Assembly (NCBI GenBank): GCA_000472185.1
Contig: AVDB01000003.1
Coordinates: forward strand, 124,001 to 188,000
Source of the DNA: Rhodobacteraceae bacterium HIMB11
GTDB lineage: Bacteria > Pseudomonadota > Alphaproteobacteria > Rhodobacterales > Rhodobacteraceae
Direction: 5' to 3'
DNA length: 64,000 nt
This document shows, in pieces, positions 55,690 to 63,800 of the stretch (within the stretch, counting starts at the first letter, position 1; each line of letters begins with the position of its first letter). The notes below the pieces were generated by a model, which had not been told where the DNA came from, made no database searches, and was given only the letters and a program-made list of their open reading frames with translations. The position numbers were made by a program, and so were the translations under genes.

Positions 55690-55793
55690 AAAAATCACCC
55701 AACACGTGGTACCCGCGGCCAGAACACACGTAAATCTCACTGCGTTGTTTTTATGCGGTTTTTTAGATCGAAAAGCCAATCTGTGAGTGCCTA
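55690..55793. repeat. att-like repeat B: copy of the tRNA-Leu 3' end
   Basis: Contains CCCAACACGTGGTACCCGC (55698-55716) and GGCC, identical over 23 bp to the intact tRNA-Leu locus. The right flank (ACACGTAAATCTCAC, TTGTTTTTATG, GAGTGCC) resembles repeat A. It separates island 1 from island 2. Confidence 0.78.
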
Positions 55794-56120
55794 TTAGGTG
55801 ATTTTTGAGTTCCTTTTTGGCACGCAAACCCACTTAATATGCTGGTGCCCCCAGAGGGCTAAGGTCTAATTATATTATTTCTTTTATTCAGTATCTTATG
55901 GGATCCTCAATCTAGCAAAGTGGTCCCCAAAGCGGTCCCGGAGGCACTGTAGAAAATATCGACAAGGCCTTCATTTTTGATTAATACGAGCGGCCATTTC
56001 TAGCCGCTCAAAACGTTGCAGCTCGATACGGCTTTGAGCCTCAAATATCACCGATGCTGCACAGCAAAGCATTGTCCACTCCTCGTACTCGTTAGCTGGC
56101 AGCTAACTTCTCTAGGGGTG
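55794..56120. other. Intergenic region right of repeat B
   Basis: About 330 bases with no convincing gene. A GAGTTCCTTTTTGG stretch near 55812 resembles the other GAGTTCC repeats. The sequence before the SDR stop contains no clear terminator. Confidence 0.4.
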
Positions 56121-57074
56121 TCAGAGCTTCCACGCGAAGCTGACAGCTTTTTCCGATTCATTCCAAAGCTTTGTCATGACGGATTCATCATAGGCGTGAG
56201 TGTTTAGTGTGCCTTTGCCAACAGCCCCGACCATTTCCATTCGGCCCGTTGGACCATAGAGGGCGCGTTGCTCTGTCAGAGTCTCTTCGGTTGCGCACAT
56301 GACCTCAGGATATGAACCTTGTTCTGCAGTCTGAACCATCGGCGTCTTGGTCATCAGCCACCAAATGGAGCGCATCACCCTGCTTCCGCTGGTGGCTATA
56401 AGCGAAGTGGCTGACGAGCCAGGGTGGCAGACGAAAACCTCAACATCCTTTCGCCCCGATGCGGTGAGACGGTCTTGCAATTCGTATGCAAACATCATTT
56501 GAGCCAGCTTACTTTGCGAATAGGCTAAGTTCGCACGATAGCCTTCATCCCAGTTAATATCGTCGAACTTAATCGTCTTTAGACCCATGTTATAGCCAAG
56601 GCTGGCAACTACCACGATCCGACCATGGCTTTCTGAGATGCGGTCAAATAGCAGGCCATTGAGCAAAAAGTGACCGTAGTGGTTAGTGCCAAGCTGGCTT
56701 TCGAAACCATCAACCGTCAACTTGCATACCGGCACCTGGGCAATAGCTGCGTTGTTGATCAGCGCGTCGATACGAGATACCGTCTTGATAATTTCTGTCG
56801 CAGCCTCGCGCACGCTATCTAAAATGGACAGATCCATGCGGATAAAGCTCACGTCCGCTTGGGTGCCGAATTCGTTTTTCAGCTCCACAATTGCTGCCTC
56901 GGATTTCTCGACCGAGCGGTTCAGCATCACTACCTTAGCATTCTTCCTCAAAAGAATGCGCGTGGCCTGAAAGCCAACGCCAGAGTTTGCACCGGTGATT
57001 ATGTACACCTTGCCTGACTGGTCGCCGAGGCGCTCGGGTGTCCAGCCCGTAGGTCCGAATGTCATATCTGCCAC
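56121..57074 (-). CDS. Short-chain dehydrogenase (retinol-dehydrogenase/protochlorophyllide-reductase-like)
   Basis: A 317-residue SDR with NAD(P) motif TGANSGVGF (residues 28-36), the NNAAIAQVP segment, and a YSQSK catalytic motif (Tyr and Lys). Such enzymes reduce or oxidise a hydroxyl or carbonyl. It is divergent from an AraC gene that probably controls it. Island 2 cargo; substrate unknown. Confidence 0.82.
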   Translation of the reverse strand: MADMTFGPTGWTPERLGDQSGKVYIITGANSGVGFQATRILLRKNAKVVMLNRSVEKSEAAIVELKNEFGTQADVSFIRMDLSILDSVREAATEIIKTVSRIDALINNAAIAQVPVCKLTVDGFESQLGTNHYGHFLLNGLLFDRISESHGRIVVVASLGYNMGLKTIKFDDINWDEGYRANLAYSQSKLAQMMFAYELQDRLTASGRKDVEVFVCHPGSSATSLIATSGSRVMRSIWWLMTKTPMVQTAEQGSYPEVMCATEETLTEQRALYGPTGRMEMVGAVGKGTLNTHAYDESVMTKLWNESEKAVSFAWKL

Positions 57075-57235
57075 TTTCTGTCTCCAACCAGCGCGGGCTG
57101 GCGGTTTGCGGTTTTATTGTCTGAACGTACAGATATGAACTGACAGAAGGCAAAAACAGACGAATTTCTCTCAAAAACTTGCCAAATCGTCTCAACCCCA
57201 TTGAAAATAAGGAAGCCCTCTGTCACCTAAAGTCC

Positions 57236-58126
57236 ATGAGTAAGGCACAGATCAAAAAACTTATCAAGCGCCATCTGCCAGAGGCAGGGCTCCTAGATAC
57301 CGCGCTAAAGGGCGTCCAGCTATTCCACGTTACCGAGGCCATGCCATGCCTGCCTGCAATCTACGAGCCCACAGTGGTAGCTATTCTGAGTGGCAGTAAG
57401 GAAGCTGTTCTGGACGGTGAGCATCACGTCTACGGCAGCAACAAATACCTTCTGTGCCCGATGACCTTACCGGTGGAGGCAGGCGCGCCAATGGCGTCCA
57501 AGAACAATCCTCTTCTCGGCGTTATGATTGCAATAGAGCCACGTATGATGCGGGCGCTCGCCATGGAGATCGAGACTACCTTTGGTGGCATCAGACAATC
57601 GCAGGACAGAGCGCTATCGGGTTTGGCATTGGCGTCTTGGGATGACGGTTTCACGCAGGCGCTGCTTCGGCTTCTCGATCTACTCGACAATCCAGTTGAT
57701 TTAGATGTGCTCGGACAAGGACGATTGCGCGAGCTGTGTTACGCGGTGCTCATGGGCGAAGCAGGGGCAACCGCGAGACGGGTTTTTGGAGTCGGTAACG
57801 AAATCGCGCGCGCCATCGACTACTTCTCGACCCACCTGAACGAGCAGATCACCATTGACGATATGGCTGGTCATGTCGGCATGAGCCGCGCAGTGTTCCA
57901 TCGGCGGTTTAAGGAAGCGACGACAATGTCCCCTATACAGTTTGTGAAATCCATGCGGCTGAACCATGCCGCGATGAAGATTGCCGAAGGTAAGACAGTG
58001 TCGGAAGCAGCCTGGGACGTGGGCTATCAAAGCGCCTCTCAATTCAGCCGTGAGTTTAAGAGAATGTACGGCCAGTCGCCCCGGCAATGGAGCAACACTG
58101 CACATGCGCCAGAACGACTGAATTAA
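57236..58126 (+). CDS. AraC family regulator (AraC-type N-terminal domain)
   Basis: A 296-residue regulator. The N-terminal half (ARAC_N type) is a ligand-binding domain. The C-terminal pair of helix-turn-helices contains DDMAGHVGMSRAVFHRRFKE and AAWDVGYQSASQFSREFKRM. It is divergent from the SDR gene, which it likely activates. An in-frame ATG at 57179 exists; the start at 57236 was chosen because homology begins there. Confidence 0.83.
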   Translation: MSKAQIKKLIKRHLPEAGLLDTALKGVQLFHVTEAMPCLPAIYEPTVVAILSGSKEAVLDGEHHVYGSNKYLLCPMTLPVEAGAPMASKNNPLLGVMIAIEPRMMRALAMEIETTFGGIRQSQDRALSGLALASWDDGFTQALLRLLDLLDNPVDLDVLGQGRLRELCYAVLMGEAGATARRVFGVGNEIARAIDYFSTHLNEQITIDDMAGHVGMSRAVFHRRFKEATTMSPIQFVKSMRLNHAAMKIAEGKTVSEAAWDVGYQSASQFSREFKRMYGQSPRQWSNTAHAPERLN

Positions 58127-58174
58127 AGACGCATTAAGCGATGAATACATACCTTCCCGAAAAGGAAAAAAACC

Positions 58175-58681
58175 ATGGACATCCTAAAGACATCTATCGA
58201 CTGGGCTCGGGCGGAACTTCTGTCAAACGGCCTATTTGCTATTTTTGGAGCGATGTTTCTTGTAGCCAGCCTTCTTTTTTGGTCGCGAGGCGAAACCGAG
58301 ATGGCCAAAGCGTTCGTGTTCCCGATGATGATAGCAGGAGTATTGATGCTGATCCTCGGGGGTGGGCTGTTTTACGGAACGTGGAAAAGTTTAACAGGCT
58401 TCTCGACAGCCTTTGCCGATGACAATGCGAGATTTATCGGGTTAGAGGTTCAGCGTATTGACCGGACGATGTCGCAATATGGCAGCGCGGTATTTAACGT
58501 GATACCGCTGTTGATCACAGCCGCCGCTCTTTTGATTGTTTTCATGAATAGTCCGGGTTGGCGCGCGGCATTTATCACAGTAATCATCTTTTTAGGGCTC
58601 ATCATGCTGATCGACATCAACGCCAACGCTCGGTTGGAAAGATACAAGGCAGACTTGGTGTCTGCAACTTCGAGCCGTTAA
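58175..58681 (+). CDS. Hypothetical inner-membrane protein
   Basis: A 168-residue protein with four hydrophobic segments in two pairs (about residues 18-36, 48-67, 104-123, 130-148). AAGGA lies 9-12 bp before the ATG. It is 48 bp after the AraC gene in the same direction. No family recognised; probably co-expressed with the island 2 regulator. Confidence 0.65.
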   Translation: MDILKTSIDWARAELLSNGLFAIFGAMFLVASLLFWSRGETEMAKAFVFPMMIAGVLMLILGGGLFYGTWKSLTGFSTAFADDNARFIGLEVQRIDRTMSQYGSAVFNVIPLLITAAALLIVFMNSPGWRAAFITVIIFLGLIMLIDINANARLERYKADLVSATSSR

Positions 58682-58849
58682 ATCTACAAGACTCCCACAA
58701 AAGGCCGAACGCACTGGCCGACTCGCGTTTCTGAAGGTTGCTCAATATGAGGCGTCTTGCATCCGTTGTAAGAAATTTGAGAAATATGCCCCCGCCCAAA
58801 CCCTCACAAGAAGAGCTCGGACGAAGTAATATTATACTGGTGCGAGGCG

Positions 58850-59001
58850 TTACCCCAACCGTTTCCTCCCTACATAGACCATCAACCAAGCCCAGTAGTG
58901 CGCCTGATTTCGGAAACCTTGGGCTTGCGCTGCGAGGTCTTTGGCTTGGTCAGTTGGAATGCCACCCTCGTGGATATAATTGCCGGATGTTCGAAATAAC
59001 G
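58850..59001 (-). pseudogene. Broken copy of the 66-codon island ORF
   Basis: The last ~40 codons are conserved with the ORF at 54988: HEGGIPTDQAKDLAAQAQGF and RNQAHYWAWLMVYVGRKRLG, ending in TAA at 58852-58850. The N-terminal half has diverged and no start codon with a ribosome-binding site is visible. It lies left of the intact tRNA-Leu, at the position its counterpart has in island 1. Confidence 0.7.
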
Positions 59002-59059
59002 GTTTAGACGACTCAAACTTACAAATCGTTTTTCAGAGCGAACCGAATTAACTCGAGAA

Positions 59060-59133
59060 AAAGAGTTCCGTTTTGTCTCTTTTTGCGTTCCGTTTTCGCC
59101 GATAAAAAATGCAAGTCATTGCTTTTAATAGAT
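59060..59133. repeat. GAGTTCC-rich stretch left of repeat C
   Basis: Corresponds to the stretch at 55617-55680, with similar order: AAAAGAGTTCCGTTTTGTC, GCGTTCCGTTTTC, then a TTGCTTTTAAT segment matching CTTTGTTTTAAA near repeat B. Confidence 0.6.
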
Positions 59134-59147
59134 AATTACCCAACACG

Positions 59148-59234
59148 TGGTACCCGCGGCCGGACTCGAACCGGCACGGCCTACTAAGCCCAGAGATTTT
59201 AAGTCTCTTGTGTCTACCATTCCACCACGCGGGC
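59148..59234 (-). tRNA. tRNA-Leu (TAA anticodon)
   Basis: Complete 87-base gene with encoded CCA: acceptor GCCCGCG pairing with CGCGGGT, D-arm, anticodon loop CTTAAAA on the stem AGAGA/TCTCT, long variable arm, and T-arm GCCGG-TTCGAGT-CCGGC. Its 3' end (59148-59161) plus flank is the sequence duplicated at 49471 and 55698, marking it as the integration target of the islands to its left. Confidence 0.95.
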
Positions 59235-59336
59235 GGATACTCATCGTGTTGTTTTTATTGCATTTCCGTGACCGCCGTACAACCAATCTCTAAGTTTGTT
59301 GTCTACCAATTGTCTACCTGATATAAACAAGAAACT

Positions 59337-60785
59337 ATGGCAAACACAACTACGAAGATCACACTGCTGACACTAGGTGCAATCAAGCCCACTGGCACTG
59401 TTTATTTCATCAGAGACCGTGAACTTATTGGCTTTGCTATCAAGGTCACTGCCAAAGGACAAGCGTCTTTTATTGTCGAACAACGAATTAAAAGCGGACA
59501 CACATTCCGCCATACGATTGGAAACGTTGAGCATATCCCAATAAATAGCGCACGAGCCAAAGCACATGAAATGATTGCAATAGCAAAACGCGGCATAGAC
59601 CCGCGTTATCAACAGCCAAGTAAGCCGCTGGAAACCCAAACGTTAGGCTGGTGCCTTGAACAGCACATCAACACTAACAACATCGCTGAAAGTACAAAAT
59701 GCACGTATCGAAATCAGATCAACAATGCCTTTGGGGACTGGCTCAGGCAACCAGTGGAAAACATAACACCTGATAGGATCGCAGAAAGAAGACTAAAGCT
59801 GTTACAAGACAAATCCACGAACTATGTGAACGCTTGCTTGCGCGCGTTAAAAGCCGTCTTAAACAACAGCGATTTACCATCGAACCCAGTCAAGGTCGCG
59901 GGAAAGAAACACCGTTTCAGCGTCCAATCAACCACGACAGAACACGAAGAGTTCTTGCGTAAAGATGAAATCGTGAAGCTTTTTGACGGCTATCGCACAT
60001 CATCCAACTTCACTGAGGCCTACATTGATGATGGCGATAACGACGGCATCTATCTCGGTAACCGACCACAGCCTAACATCTTCGCTGCCTGTCTTTATCT
60101 AATGCTGATTGGAGGACGTGAGCAGGACGTTTATAATCTTACTTGGAATATGGTGGATCATACAAATGGCATCATATCCTACCCAGCACGCTCACGAAAG
60201 GATAAGAAACGGCACAACATCCCCATGATTGGAATGATCAAAGACATTATCGCGGAACAACCAAAGCACACGAGGCATCCAAACTTGGTGTTCGGCATGA
60301 CCCATGAGATGTTCCGCCGCAGATATAACCAATCAATCAGACCAATCACTGGGCATACAAGCAAATCTCTGCGAAAGACATTTGCAGAGCATATGGGTCT
60401 TGATCGCTACGACAGCACAGACGTAGGAATTGCCCTGAACCATTCTCAGGCGATTTCAGGCACAGTCACATCAAAGCACTACCAAAGCGGCGCACTTATC
60501 ATAGAGCGGCAGTTACGTGAGATATTTTTAGCGTTCCAAATGCGCTGCGTTCACTACGCTATGGGGTACTCGTATGATGATGACGTTAAAAGCGACATCC
60601 TTGGTGATGCAGGAATCGGCGATGAACCAATCAACCTCAATGAGATACCTGATAAAGTTCTGATAACAACCTTCCTTAACGCAACATTTCCTACGTTTTG
60701 TAAGCTGCTCAAAGATCGTACCTCACCTGAGACACTTGATGCCTTTGAAGGGCTTGAAGAAGTCTTCCACCTTATGAACGCCTAA
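59337..60785 (+). CDS. int: Tyrosine-type site-specific recombinase/integrase
   Basis: A 482-residue phage-type integrase with an N-terminal arm-binding domain (residues 1-90) and a SAM-like core-binding domain (about 100-210). The catalytic domain shows Arg (IGGREQD, near 261), Lys (RKDKKRH), His/Arg (GHTSKSLRKTF) and the nucleophile Tyr (SKHYQSG, near 381). About 100 further residues form an unusual C-terminal extension. It starts 102 bp from the 5' end of the tRNA-Leu, so it belongs to the mobile region to the right rather than to islands 1 and 2, whose integrase lies on the other side. Confidence 0.9.
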   Translation: MANTTTKITLLTLGAIKPTGTVYFIRDRELIGFAIKVTAKGQASFIVEQRIKSGHTFRHTIGNVEHIPINSARAKAHEMIAIAKRGIDPRYQQPSKPLETQTLGWCLEQHINTNNIAESTKCTYRNQINNAFGDWLRQPVENITPDRIAERRLKLLQDKSTNYVNACLRALKAVLNNSDLPSNPVKVAGKKHRFSVQSTTTEHEEFLRKDEIVKLFDGYRTSSNFTEAYIDDGDNDGIYLGNRPQPNIFAACLYLMLIGGREQDVYNLTWNMVDHTNGIISYPARSRKDKKRHNIPMIGMIKDIIAEQPKHTRHPNLVFGMTHEMFRRRYNQSIRPITGHTSKSLRKTFAEHMGLDRYDSTDVGIALNHSQAISGTVTSKHYQSGALIIERQLREIFLAFQMRCVHYAMGYSYDDDVKSDILGDAGIGDEPINLNEIPDKVLITTFLNATFPTFCKLLKDRTSPETLDAFEGLEEVFHLMNA

Positions 60786-61134
60786 GTTTTAATTAAATCT
60801 AAGCATCTGCATTTACTTAGATATTCACAATTCGCCTACAAATTAGAGCGAAGAGTTGCTGTTTTTATCGTGTCCACCATAAATGGCTGCTGATTGATCT
60901 ACGCAAAATATATTTACATAAACATGATATTCTATGCCAAGCTGGGGTCGGTTGTCTCTCTTGCATCATCATGCCCTACTGACCCCAGCACCCCTTACAG
61001 CACAATCCAAAAGATAAAACCCGTTTGCGGGGATGCGTGGGCCACCCGCCCCTACACGTAGTATATACTTGTGGGTTCACACAGATCAGCTTTATGGTCT
61101 GGATAGGTTAATCTAGCAGTCACAAGGTTTGCTC
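60786..61134. other. Intergenic region with a long stem-loop
   Basis: No gene seen. GCTGGGGTC (60941-60949) and GACCCCAGC (60981-60989) form a perfect 9-bp stem around a 31-nt loop, which contains a smaller GCAT/ATGC stem. A GC-rich block follows at 61020-61060. This could be a structured RNA or leader for the small ORF at 61135. Confidence 0.4.
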
Positions 61135-61221
61135 ATGTCAGATAACAAACAAGCACCACTTTGGTTTAGAGGTATCTTCTATATCGTCTTGATTGCCTTG
61201 ATTTCGTGGGCAGTCTTTTAA
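61135..61221 (+). CDS. Very small hydrophobic peptide
   Basis: A 28-residue ORF, MSDNKQAPLWFRG followed by a single membrane-spanning segment IFYIVLIALISWAVF. AAGG lies 8 bp before the ATG. Short hydrophobic peptides behind structured leaders include type I toxins, but no antisense RNA can be shown here. Could also be a phage membrane peptide. Confidence 0.45.
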   Translation: MSDNKQAPLWFRGIFYIVLIALISWAVF

Positions 61222-61702
61222 GATGAAATGGTAGACCCCTGCTTGCAGGAAAGAGGAAACAAGAAGGGGCCTATCTGGAAGGTAAGAGGAAGCCAACTAG
61301 GGTTGTGGGATGTAGGTTTCCTCTCCATGGGAACGTCTTAAATTTCTACACTAAGACAGTCTCATAGTGGGACTATTTGAGGGCTAAATCAAGTATAGAA
61401 TGCATCACCCGCACAAATGCCATGTAATTTTCAAAGAAAGACCCCTGCAGGGAATAAAAACAAGCAGAGGTCTTAGTTCCTGTTGGACATAGGAAGGTAT
61501 GTGAGAAGAGGCCCTACACTACGAGCAACCCCTTCTCTGCGTTTGTCGTTAGCCGCTAAACCAAACGACATCTTCACTTTGAAAGTTTCCACCAGAGATT
61601 CTGTAACTTTTTCGACAGCTAGGTGCAGATTCGACATAAATCGTATCGCTACTGTTTCACCATAACGTGAAGTTAGTAGCGTTGAGACACGATGAACTCA
61701 TG
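61222..61702. other. Gap without a convincing gene; hairpin at 61439-61473
   Basis: About 480 bases. AGACCCCTGC (61439-61448) can pair with GCAGAGGTCT (61464-61473) with one mismatch, giving a terminator-like hairpin; a related AGACCCCTGC-TTGCAGG occurs near 61230. Open frames on both strands around 61480-61680 lack ribosome-binding sites and are not called. Confidence 0.35.
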
Positions 61703-61779
61703 ATAAGCCAATACAAGGCGGTCTGACGTAACTGAGTTACCTAAATTCATGGGACTTAGTTTGACTTCTACAGACCGCT
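61703..61779. repeat. ~77-bp repeat, copy 1, with inverted arms
   Basis: Begins ATAAGCCAATACAAGGCGG and ends TTTGACTTCTACAGACCGC. Its arms GCGGTCTG (61718) and CAGACCGC (61771) are complementary over 8 bp around a 45-nt spacer. Copy 2 is at 62445. Confidence 0.6.
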
Positions 61780-61827
61780 CTACAGACTCGCTAGCGACTG
61801 TATACGACATTTGATTCATGTACTTTG

Positions 61828-62313
61828 TTAGTCAGTCTTACGGAATATACATATGTAGGATATTCTGCCCAATAAAGCGATCATGGATAGTCTGAAGCAT
61901 AGTATTATGTTCATCTGCATGTCCATGAGAGCGCCAGGCATTGCTAATCTTGCGGTAAAGTCATCGACCAAGCCGTTCATGATGATAAACAGCAATCCGA
62001 AGCTAACCATGGTAATCCCCTTGCCGTACACGAAAGTGGCAGTAAAGAACCCAGTAGCAATAAGGCTAATAAGTGCCTTTGATCGCAACATTGCTTCGGC
62101 CTTTGTTTGTGAGATGTCGTAGATAAGAGTGTAATGCAGGATCACCTCAGATCGAATGGTCTGAATGTAAACGAAACAAGCCGTCATTACCAAAATTAGC
62201 AGGAAATACAGTTTGAAAGTACGTTGCCTCAGAGAAATCTCGGCAAGCTTGACTTCATTAGGCGTATCGAACAAATCGAGAAAAGCGTTTGTTTCTTGAT
62301 CAGTGAGTTTCAT
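61828..62313 (-). CDS. Hypothetical inner-membrane protein
   Basis: A 161-residue protein with an N-terminal soluble helix (DQETNAFLDLFDTPNEVKLAEI) and three or four hydrophobic segments, ending SYICIFRKTD. GAGGCTGAG precedes the ATG. No family recognised. It lies between two copies of the 77-bp repeat in the phage-like region. Confidence 0.6.
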   Translation of the reverse strand: MKLTDQETNAFLDLFDTPNEVKLAEISLRQRTFKLYFLLILVMTACFVYIQTIRSEVILHYTLIYDISQTKAEAMLRSKALISLIATGFFTATFVYGKGITMVSFGLLFIIMNGLVDDFTARLAMPGALMDMQMNIILCFRLSMIALLGRISYICIFRKTD

Positions 62314-62444
62314 CTCAGCCTCGCAGCAACCTACTGCGTAACGAAGATAACACTTTACCCACTAAAGTCAAGATATAGTATCTAGTGCACCCCTTTACCC
62401 ATCATGTTGCATCAATGTGATACCGTTTGGGTAGTAAACACCTA

Positions 62445-62521
62445 ATAGCCAATACAAGCTGGTCTGACCCAACTCCGCCATTCTTAGGTCATAAAACTGA
62501 GTTTGACTTCTACAGACCGCC
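62445..62521. repeat. ~77-bp repeat, copy 2
   Basis: Starts ATAGCCAATACAAGCTGG and ends TTTGACTTCTACAGACCGCC, matching copy 1 at both ends while the middle differs. It overlaps the last codons of the gene at 62510, so it may contribute a transcription stop for that gene. Confidence 0.58.
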
Positions 62522-62755
62522 TTTGAGAGCCTCTAGTGGCACCTCAGCAAACCGCACTTCACCACTCCAACTCATCTGAACAGACCACCATTCCATATGG
62601 TAAGAAAGTGAACGCCACTTCGGCGTCCTACATGCTTGTACGATCCACTGTATGTCATCCGTGCAGCGTATGATGCGAAACCCACAGCAAGCGCTCTTGC
62701 ACAAGCATGGATAGTTACTGTGGTTCTCGGGTAGCGTAATCTTTCGGTGCAGCAT
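62510..62755 (-). CDS. Small phage-like hypothetical protein
   Basis: An 81-residue ORF with several cysteines (CLCKSACCG) and a segment CTDDIQWIVQACRTPKWRSL followed by SYH. Similar IQWIxQ...WRSLSYH segments occur in small phage proteins of this group as I recall them. Function unknown. It ends within copy 2 of the 77-bp repeat. Confidence 0.5.
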   Translation of the reverse strand: MLHRKITLPENHSNYPCLCKSACCGFRIIRCTDDIQWIVQACRTPKWRSLSYHMEWWSVQMSWSGEVRFAEVPLEALKGGL

Positions 62756-62833
62756 TTGGATGTATTCTGATGCGATTAGGTAATCTAGATGTTGTGTGTT
62801 ATGTTTGTGAGGCCAACAACAAGGAGTAGTGAA

Positions 62834-63244
62834 ATGATTGAAGCTAGTGGCGGAGCAGTAAACTTTATTGCGATCTTAATTCCCACACTCATGGCCCTGT
62901 ACTATGGGTTTAGATGCCTCTTCCAGACAGAGGCTGCGATTGCTGAATGGGGCATTGGTGCAGCATCTGAACAGATGGTGAAAATCTGCGGGTGTTATGC
63001 GCTAACTCAGGGTGTAATGTATGCGATCATCCTGTTTACATCACCGGCAGGTGCATGGGAAATGTTTGCGTTCTCCACGATCTGGGCGGCTTTATTCTTG
63101 TACTTTAGCTATACAACTAAAAACAGCGCATGGGCTGAGGTCGAAGGTGTAAACGCCACAAATGAACCGATCATAGTAAGTGGTATCATGCTTATCGTTC
63201 ATATCTACATCATGTCAGCCATGAGCGGTATCATCTACGCGTAA
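62834..63244 (+). CDS. Hypothetical inner-membrane protein
   Basis: A 136-residue protein with four hydrophobic segments. AAGGAGTAGTGAA directly before the ATG at 62834 decides the start over an upstream open frame at 62789. The cytosolic and membrane layout resembles a small DoxX- or DUF-type membrane protein, but no family is assigned. A hairpin (CACCCAGT/ACTGGGTG, 63261-63285) follows its stop, without a T-run. Confidence 0.6.
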   Translation: MIEASGGAVNFIAILIPTLMALYYGFRCLFQTEAAIAEWGIGAASEQMVKICGCYALTQGVMYAIILFTSPAGAWEMFAFSTIWAALFLYFSYTTKNSAWAEVEGVNATNEPIIVSGIMLIVHIYIMSAMSGIIYA

Positions 63245-63289
63245 CATTTACGATTAACGTCACCCAGTTTTTGATTGACTGGGTGGCGC

Positions 63290-63367
63290 CTAAGACTTGC
63301 TGAACTTGTCATAGTACGACTGCAACGATGTCCCACGTTTATCAGCAGCATTGTATTTATTTCCCAT
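63290..63367 (-). pseudogene. Fragment of a phage-type protein (C-terminal 25 codons)
   Basis: Reads GNKYNAADKRGTSL-QSYYDKFSKS then stop. It matches the end of the larger gene at 63801 (GGYNPADELGTSL-RSYYDKFSN). It has an ATG but no ribosome-binding site and lacks the rest of the protein, so it is a decayed duplicate or the relic of a second copy. Confidence 0.6.
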
Positions 63368-63400
63368 GATAATATCGTTTTGATATTATCTGCATATAAA

Positions 63401-63589
63401 TTATGTTTGTGGCCGTATATTCTCAGCGTACCATTCACGATACTTATTGTAATCTCCATCCGCTACAATCTCTCGCAAAAGTTCCGTCGCTCTCAAGCAC
63501 TTCTCCGCAATGTCAAACGGTAATATACCATACGAATTTACCATTTTATTACATTCTAACACTACTGATATTAATTCTTCATAATTCAT
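63401..63589 (-). CDS. Small hypothetical protein
   Basis: A 62-residue ORF beginning MNYEELISVVLECNKMVNS. It is acidic and helix-prone (ATELLREIVADGDYNKYREW). A weak ribosome-binding site makes this tentative, but coding character is plausible and overlap with other genes is absent. Not recognised. Confidence 0.4.
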   Translation of the reverse strand: MNYEELISVVLECNKMVNSYGILPFDIAEKCLRATELLREIVADGDYNKYREWYAENIRPQT

Positions 63590-63623
63590 CAATTATTCAC
63601 CATTGACTCAAATTTAGAAAAGT

Positions 63624-63664
63624 GAGGAAGGTGAATGCATTGCTGCACTTGGAGCACCTTCCTC
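63624..63664 (-). terminator. Possible terminator downstream of the lytic-type gene
   Basis: GAGGAAGGTG (63624-63633) pairs perfectly with CACCTTCCTC (63655-63664) around a 21-nt loop. On the minus strand it is followed by ACTTTTCT. It lies 137 bp after the stop of the gene at 63801. Confidence 0.45.
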
Positions 63665-63800
63665 GGAACACAACTTTTAGTGAGGAGTTGGTTCAGTATC
63701 AAAATGATACTTATTAAGATTTGAGTCAACATTTAAAATACAAATTAAACACAGCCTAAAATAAATAATTAGCCCGAGACACGCCTCACCTAATATAACT

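Larger units (their letters stand above)
55698..59157. mobile_element. Integrative island 2 at tRNA-Leu (between repeats B and C)
   Basis: A 3.4-kb interval between repeat B and the intact tRNA-Leu. Cargo: SDR, AraC regulator, membrane protein. Its right end has a broken copy of the 66-codon ORF and a GAGTTCC-rich flank, mirroring island 1, but no integrase. Boundaries and mobility are inferred. Confidence 0.6.

Noticed and set aside
59301-59318. Repeated GTCTACC near the integrase start as attachment cores
   Set aside because: The 7-bp motif also occurs in the tRNA D-arm, but it is too short to call and no matching distal copy is visible in the window.
61483-61665. A 60-codon plus-strand ORF and an overlapping minus-strand frame
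   Set aside because: Both frames are open, but neither has a ribosome-binding site or recognised features; the region was described as a gap.
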